From positions 125,957,501-126,021,500 of the forward strand of contig CP142451.1 of the NCBI GenBank assembly GCA_038049695.1: a stretch of 64,000 nt of DNA, given 5' to 3'. Within the stretch, counting starts at the first letter, position 1. Every line of letters begins with the position of its first letter. This DNA comes from Cinnamomum chago. Taxonomy: Eukaryota; Streptophyta; Magnoliopsida; Laurales; Lauraceae. The notes below the pieces were generated by a model. It did no database searches and was not told the origin of the DNA. It saw only the letters and a list, made by a program, of their open reading frames with translations. Position numbers and translations under genes: made by a program. Shown piece by piece: positions 58,908 to 64,000 of this stretch.

Positions 58908-61148
58908 ATGGGTGGGAAGGTTGAAGATGAGAGAGAGGCAGCACAAAGGTTTCATGAATTCCAAACCCACCAAGAACATCAGATGTTTCAACAACATCAA
59001 CAATACAATGATGGTTATACGGGAGTGGTATTAGGCGGAGGTCATCTCATTCCAGAAACTAATCCGATTCTACCATGGTCGTTTCCACCGATTCACACCT
59101 TCAATCCGGTTCACTTCCCAACCAACCAAGTTCGAGACTATGATCATCTTCTTGCACCTCCATCTTCTTCTTCTTCTTCATATGGAGGTCTGTATAGCAG
59201 ACGAGCAGCTGCACTGCAGTTGGGATATGATGGCTCTTCATCGGACCCTCTTGGGTTAGCCAGTCTATACATCGGCTCTGACAGCCTGGGGCCGGCTGGT
59301 CGAGCTGGGTCTATTCCGTTCGGGCTCCAGGCCGAGTTGGGTCGGATGACTGCTCAGGAGTTGATGGATGCTAAGGCTCTAGCCGCGTCAAAAAGTCACA
59401 GCGAGGCCGAGAGAAGGAGGAGGGAGAGAATCAACAAACACCTTGCCAGATTGCGCAGCTTGCTTCCGAGCACCACCAAAGTAAGAAAAACATAATATAT
59501 AGCAACAATATAAATCCTAACTTTCAAGACTATTGTACGAATTGTTGTTTTTAATGAAAGGGAGAAAATTTTAATTTGATAGAGATAGATAGATAGATAG
59601 TGTGTAGTCATATGTGAATCTGATTAGAATAAGATAAAGAGTAGTCAGTAGTGAATGGGTTATATAAAATAGTAGATAATCTTCTTCTTGTTCCTCTTAT
59701 TCATATTCTTGGGAGTGGATCGATTTTTACTAGTTTGATGTTGCCTTTGGTTTATCATGTTTTAGTTTGGGTGGTGTTTGGAAGGGGTTTGTGGCAGTTC
59801 CGAGGAGCGGGAAGACAAAAGCAAAGAATGGAATAGATAGATAGATAGGCGTTAGACAGTGTGGATGGCTTTGTTGACATGGAAAAGAGGAACCAGAGCT
59901 GCTGAAAAAGCTTCCTATGTGAATGTCTTTGCCGGCGCCGAGGGAGGAAGAAAGACAAACAAGCGCTCCTTGTCAGAAAGTGAACCGACCCTTTCCATTC
60001 AACCTCCTTTCCTTTTTCATTAGGAAACCGTGCATGCAGGAGATGCACCCCCCAAAATTCCCTCCTCCCTCATAAAATACAATATACAAAACTATTCACA
60101 ACTCTCCTCCCTTTTTCTCTCTCTTTTTCTCTCTCTCTCTCTCTCTCAAACGAAAACTTCTTGTACGACTTGCTATCCTAAAATCTGGGTTGCACCACAA
60201 CTTCACAAAGGGCTCCATTTCAAAACTGCATGGCTGAAATCATCTTAACCGTCCAATTATGGATACTTTTAGTGGTAAATGTCCTCTTTTTGGACACCCA
60301 GGTGAGATTAATATTCAAGTGATTGAGTTATTACCTATTGTATAAAAGATTAGAAGTCACATTCATGAATAGACAGACCAGACCATTTCTGTTACAACTG
60401 ATCTAGGATAGTTATGCTAACAGGCCATTGATTAGATGGCTTTAGACTATAGGATGGATCTTAATCAGATTGGATTGGAAGAAATGGACGTACAAACACA
60501 GTTGTAGTGCAATGTCTCCTTGAAAATCTATATGAATATGGCAACATCTAGTTCATAAAAATTAGATTTTTAAGAAATTTGTGATGCAAGGCATGTTAAT
60601 GTTTGCATTCTTTTTGACTTAGACACATCAATATAACCAGCCCATAATCTGTAATACGATTGCAACTTATTCTCTTTGATCGATTTATGTCACTGCAGAC
60701 GGATAAAGCATCTTTGCTAGCTGAAGTGATCCAACACGTCAAAGAACTGAAGCGCCAAACTTCGGAGATTGCAGAGGCCAGTCCACTTCCAACCGAAGTG
60801 GACGAGCTCATCGTCGGCCCTGCTGATGAGGAAGATGGAAGGTTTTTGATCAAAGCATCTCTTTGTTGCGATGACCGATCCGATCTCTTGTCGGACCTCA
60901 TCAAGACCCTGAAAGCGCTGCGACTGCGAACCCTTAAGGCGGAGATAACCACACTCGGCGGGCGCGTGAAGAACGTCTTGCTCATAACCGGGGAAGAAGA
61001 CTGCAAGGGCATTGAACAGCATTCTCTCAATGCCATTCAAGAAGCACTGAAAGCTGTCATGGAGAGAACTGCTGCTGAAGATTCCTCTTCTGGGAATTTA
61101 AAGAGGCAGCGAACTAATATCAGTATACTTGAAAACAGGTCCATCTGA
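58908..61148 (+). CDS. bHLH transcription factor, TMO5/T5L1 (bHLH30) type
   Basis: Two exons, 58908-59480 and 60699-61148, give 340 aa; the 1.2-kb intron falls in the loop of the bHLH domain. The basic region (SHSEAERRRRERIN) has His164, Glu168 and Arg172, the H-E-R pattern of E-box/G-box binders. Helix 2 is DKASLLAEVIQHVKELKRQ (193-211). The conserved upstream blocks IPFGLQAELGRMTAQELMDA and KALAAS and the C-terminal ACT-like region (DGRFLIKASLCCDDRSDLL, then LKAEITTLGGRVKNVL) match Arabidopsis bHLH30 (T5L1, At1g68810) almost block for block. TMO5-type proteins dimerise with LHW to drive periclinal division of vascular precursors through cytokinin synthesis. The tail (GNLKRQR) is also shared. 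The exact paralogue (TMO5, T5L1, bHLH106 or bHLH107 group) is inferred from the C-terminus. Confidence 0.95.
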
Positions 61149-62445
61149 GCCTATCCTTCTTCTTCTTCTAAAACTTGGTGCTGATTTGTTTTGTTGGGTG
61201 TTTGTTTTCCCATGAAAGAAGTGAATGGGATTAGAGAAAAAAAAATAGTGGAAAGGAATGGAGAGGTAGTAGGTGTGGTTGCTTGAGTGTTTCCAAGAAA
61301 ATGGGTGAGGATCTTTTTCGTGAGAAGTGAACTCATCTGAATCCCTATTTCTGGATACTGAGTCGGTTGCTTCCATTTGCTTCTCTTTGCAGAATGGTTT
61401 TAATTGTTTTGTTTGTTAGTATGCTAGTACTATATAATGCCCATGGCCATGTTTTCAGCTGCTATCCTTCTACTTCCAGATTGTTTGTCCTTTCAGGGAA
61501 TACCTAAGCATGTTTCTATCATCATCATCACTGGCATTTTGTTGTTTTTGTTGTTATGGTTGTGTTTGTCTTCACATATGTTCACATGCAGTTCCTATGA
61601 AATATATGCATTCTTGTAATATTTTGATTCCTATATAATATTCTCCATTTGATCAATCAGATAATGGGCCCACTCCTATTGGATTGATTTGGCGCAATTC
61701 CCTATGAGAGAGAACATTTATTTATAGTTGCTCAAATCTTAATAAATAGGTTTTCTGAAAGCTATCACCAAATTTCTCATGATTCTAGAAATTATAGTCA
61801 ACTTATTTAGATCAGGGCCAACTTGAACTCAACTCTTGGGTTGATCTGGTTACATTTCATAGAGCAAAACCTATGAGTTAGTGGCGTATGATTGCTTAAA
61901 TTTCAGGTGAGAATTCTCTGTGTTGGGCACCCATATGAAATTCTTGAAACTGCTTGTTTGATAAGTGGAGGCACATATCAAAGCTATTTATGTACGTAGT
62001 TGTTCCATGTCAAAACACGACCAGCTTCACTAAGTTCAAGAATATCATCAGTATATAAGCACCACTAAAGCATTTTGGAGAATGTAGCCTCCTGATTTCT
62101 TGGTGTATCTAAGGGCCATATGTTTGTGCTGGGCAATTTTTGAGAAAAATAATAGTGCATGGTGAATATGTAAGAATTTGATGTTTGGTATGGGCATTTT
62201 TGGGTGGAAACGTAAATTAAAGAAGAGAACTTGACATGATCCATGCATTTGAGAATTTTGAAATTTTAAGGAGGAGAGTTCAAGCCCCAGATTGTTTTTC
62301 ACCAGAAATCTTTGTTGTCACTTCCTTCTTTCTCTGTCATTGCAAAGAAATTGTAAGCCCAATGCCTGATAAAATTCATGCCTCAACCATCTCCATTGGT
62401 CCATATTTTTTTTCAAACTTGCCTAAAAGATAAATACCACTTAGG
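61149..62445. other. bHLH 3' region and spacer
   Basis: Probable 3' UTR at the start, then AT-rich sequence. No further gene seen. Confidence 0.4.
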
Positions 62446-62700
62446 TTAGGTACCTAAAAAAATAAAGTGACTTTTTGTGGCAGGAAAAAATGCCTTTTGC
62501 GGCGGGTTTTTTTCCGCCGCCCGAAGTTAGGATTGCAACTTTCCGTGGTAGAGATTTTTTTTTTAGCGCTAAAAGTAGTGCAAAACCTTAAATGGGACTA
62601 TTTAAGGAAGAAACAATACTTTTAGCTGCAGGAAAAAAAAAGAAGAAAAAACTGCCGCTAAACGCTCTTTTTTATGCCACTAAATTTTACATTTTTTTGC
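62446..62700. mobile_element. CACTA-like (En/Spm) terminal fragment
   Basis: Clustered GCGGCGGG, CCGCCGCCC, GCCGCTAAA and GCGCTAAAAG motifs separated by T/A runs, with AAAAGTAGTG near 62580 (inverted CACTA), look like the subterminal repeat zone of a CACTA element. Both true ends were not found and no coding part is present. Confidence 0.4.
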
Positions 62701-63497
62701 AGTCATGATTTGAATTGAATCCTCCACTTACATCAAGGTTTGCTTTTTTTTGCATGGAAGTGAGTTTCTAGGAATCCATGATAGCTAGAATGGGTTCCAG
62801 CAGAGGAATACTAAGGAGTGGACAAGTGAAGGATATAATATAGTGATGGAGATTGACCCTTATTTTCATAGAATTTGATTTATTAGGGTGAGAGATAGTT
62901 ATTCATTTTCCATCTTCCCTCATTCATTTTCCACAAAAGGATAGACTATTTGATGGTTTTTTGTGCATCTTCACCATCGTTCCATCAATTTTATCCACTT
63001 CTAAAAATAAATGTCATAGAATTCCATGCAAATAGACTGGACCTAAGTTTAAAATATATTCTTAATGTAAGATAAAGGGCATTCGTTGTCAACATTTGTC
63101 ATATGAACTAAAACAGATTTATGTGTAAATGAACTCTTTCGATCCCTCACCATGAGTTTACAACCCCACCAAGATCATGAGGCCTTTGTAGTAGGAAATT
63201 TGATCGGTGGAGTTTGATAGTGATCAAGTGCATGAGGATATCCAAGTGGTGAATGCTAGAAAGGCAAAAAAGACAAAAAAAAAAGTGTGGAAAGATTTAT
63301 TACATCTAGAAGACATGACAACAAGTAAAAGAAACAAAAGAATACTTGAAGTCTAGGAAACCGGTATACCGGTATAGTTTGCAACAGTGAAGTGTAGGAT
63401 CGATCTTACACCTCATTGAACTACCACTTATCCTAAAACCAATTGGTGATAAGAAACGATACAACATGTCCCATGACTCGAACACCCGACCTACCAG
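62701..63497. other. spacer, partly the internal side of the LTR element
   Basis: No gene. From about 63300 to 63497 the minus strand probably follows the primer site of the retroelement below; no gag could be recognised. Confidence 0.35.
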
Positions 63498-64000
63498 GCT
63501 CTGATACCATTGTAAGATCTGATATGGTTTGCAATACAAATCAAACATATGGATCTAGATATATACATTAAACAATAAATGATCTTAAGTAATATAAAAG
63601 CATACATTGCGCCATGATCTTGATGATGAACAGATCTCTTCTCTTAAATAACATTTTCTCCTATCTCCCTTATCACCCACTCCAACATGTGTAAAGTTGA
63701 TGATTACTTTTCAGATCTCGTAGATTAAGAGAGAGGACCGGGAAACCATATATATAGATAAGCTCTAGAGAGATTTTTTCCCATCAAAGAAATCTAATAA
63801 AAGTAAGTTTCCTTAATTCCCTCAAATTAGCCAACAAGAGTCCTATTTGATTGAGCTTATTAAAATTGAATCTAACATAAACTTAGTAAAACCAAAAACC
63901 AAAAGGGGAAAGTAACTTAAAATAGTGGGCTCAAATCGTGGGTCCCAACAGTGTTGCACATGTGGTCATGAGGATCACTCATGTCTAACAATCTCCCACT
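63498..64000 (-). mobile_element. LTR retrotransposon remnant, Ty1-copia-like, cut by window end
   Basis: On the minus strand the sequence TGGTATCAGAGC (63498-63509) is the classic primer binding site complementary to initiator tRNA-Met. One base from it an LTR edge ...TCTTACA begins (63511 upward on the plus strand) and runs at least 490 bp to the window end. The other LTR border lies outside. Little of the inside is present, so it looks like a broken old copy. Confidence 0.6.

Overview
The window is nuclear DNA of a flowering plant. Its genes have many short exons with GT-AG introns up to about 2.3 kb, and long AT-rich spacers full of small transposons separate them. All recognisable proteins are plant families. 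The species cannot be fixed from the sequence. Nothing points to a grass or a crucifer, and a magnoliid or woody dicot would fit.

Layout. (1) 1-4649: intergenic, with a long-inverted-repeat MITE and a probable PIF/Harbinger-type element. (2) 4650-11599, plus: a twelve-exon GDT1-like (UPF0016/TMEM165) cation transporter of 231 aa. (3) 11621-27484: an ancient tandem duplication. Each unit runs from the GDT1-like 3' UTR to the upstream region of a plantacyanin gene. Unit 1 (11621-23714) also holds an intronless PPR gene (17606-19549), a solo LTR, a fragment of a KEG-type ankyrin gene and a broken plantacyanin copy hit by a hAT element. Unit 2 (23725-27484) is much shorter and holds the intact plantacyanin gene (minus strand, 24831-26159). 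(4) 27485-35292: gene-free spacer. (5) 35633-40020, plus: a complete six-exon PIN auxin efflux carrier of 604 aa, with several upstream AUGs in its likely leader. (6) 40021-58700: about 18.7 kb with no gene I can support, rich in MITEs, hAT-like elements and a SINE-like repeat. (7) 58908-61148, plus: a two-exon bHLH transcription factor of the TMO5/T5L1 (bHLH30) type. (8) 61149-64000: a CACTA-like remnant and the edge of an LTR retrotransposon that leaves the window.

The genes do not form a pathway. PIN and the TMO5-like factor both belong to auxin and vascular development, but they lie about 19 kb apart and nothing here shows a functional link. The most informative part is 11.6-27.5 kb, where two diverged copies of one segment allow insertions, deletions and their order to be read directly.
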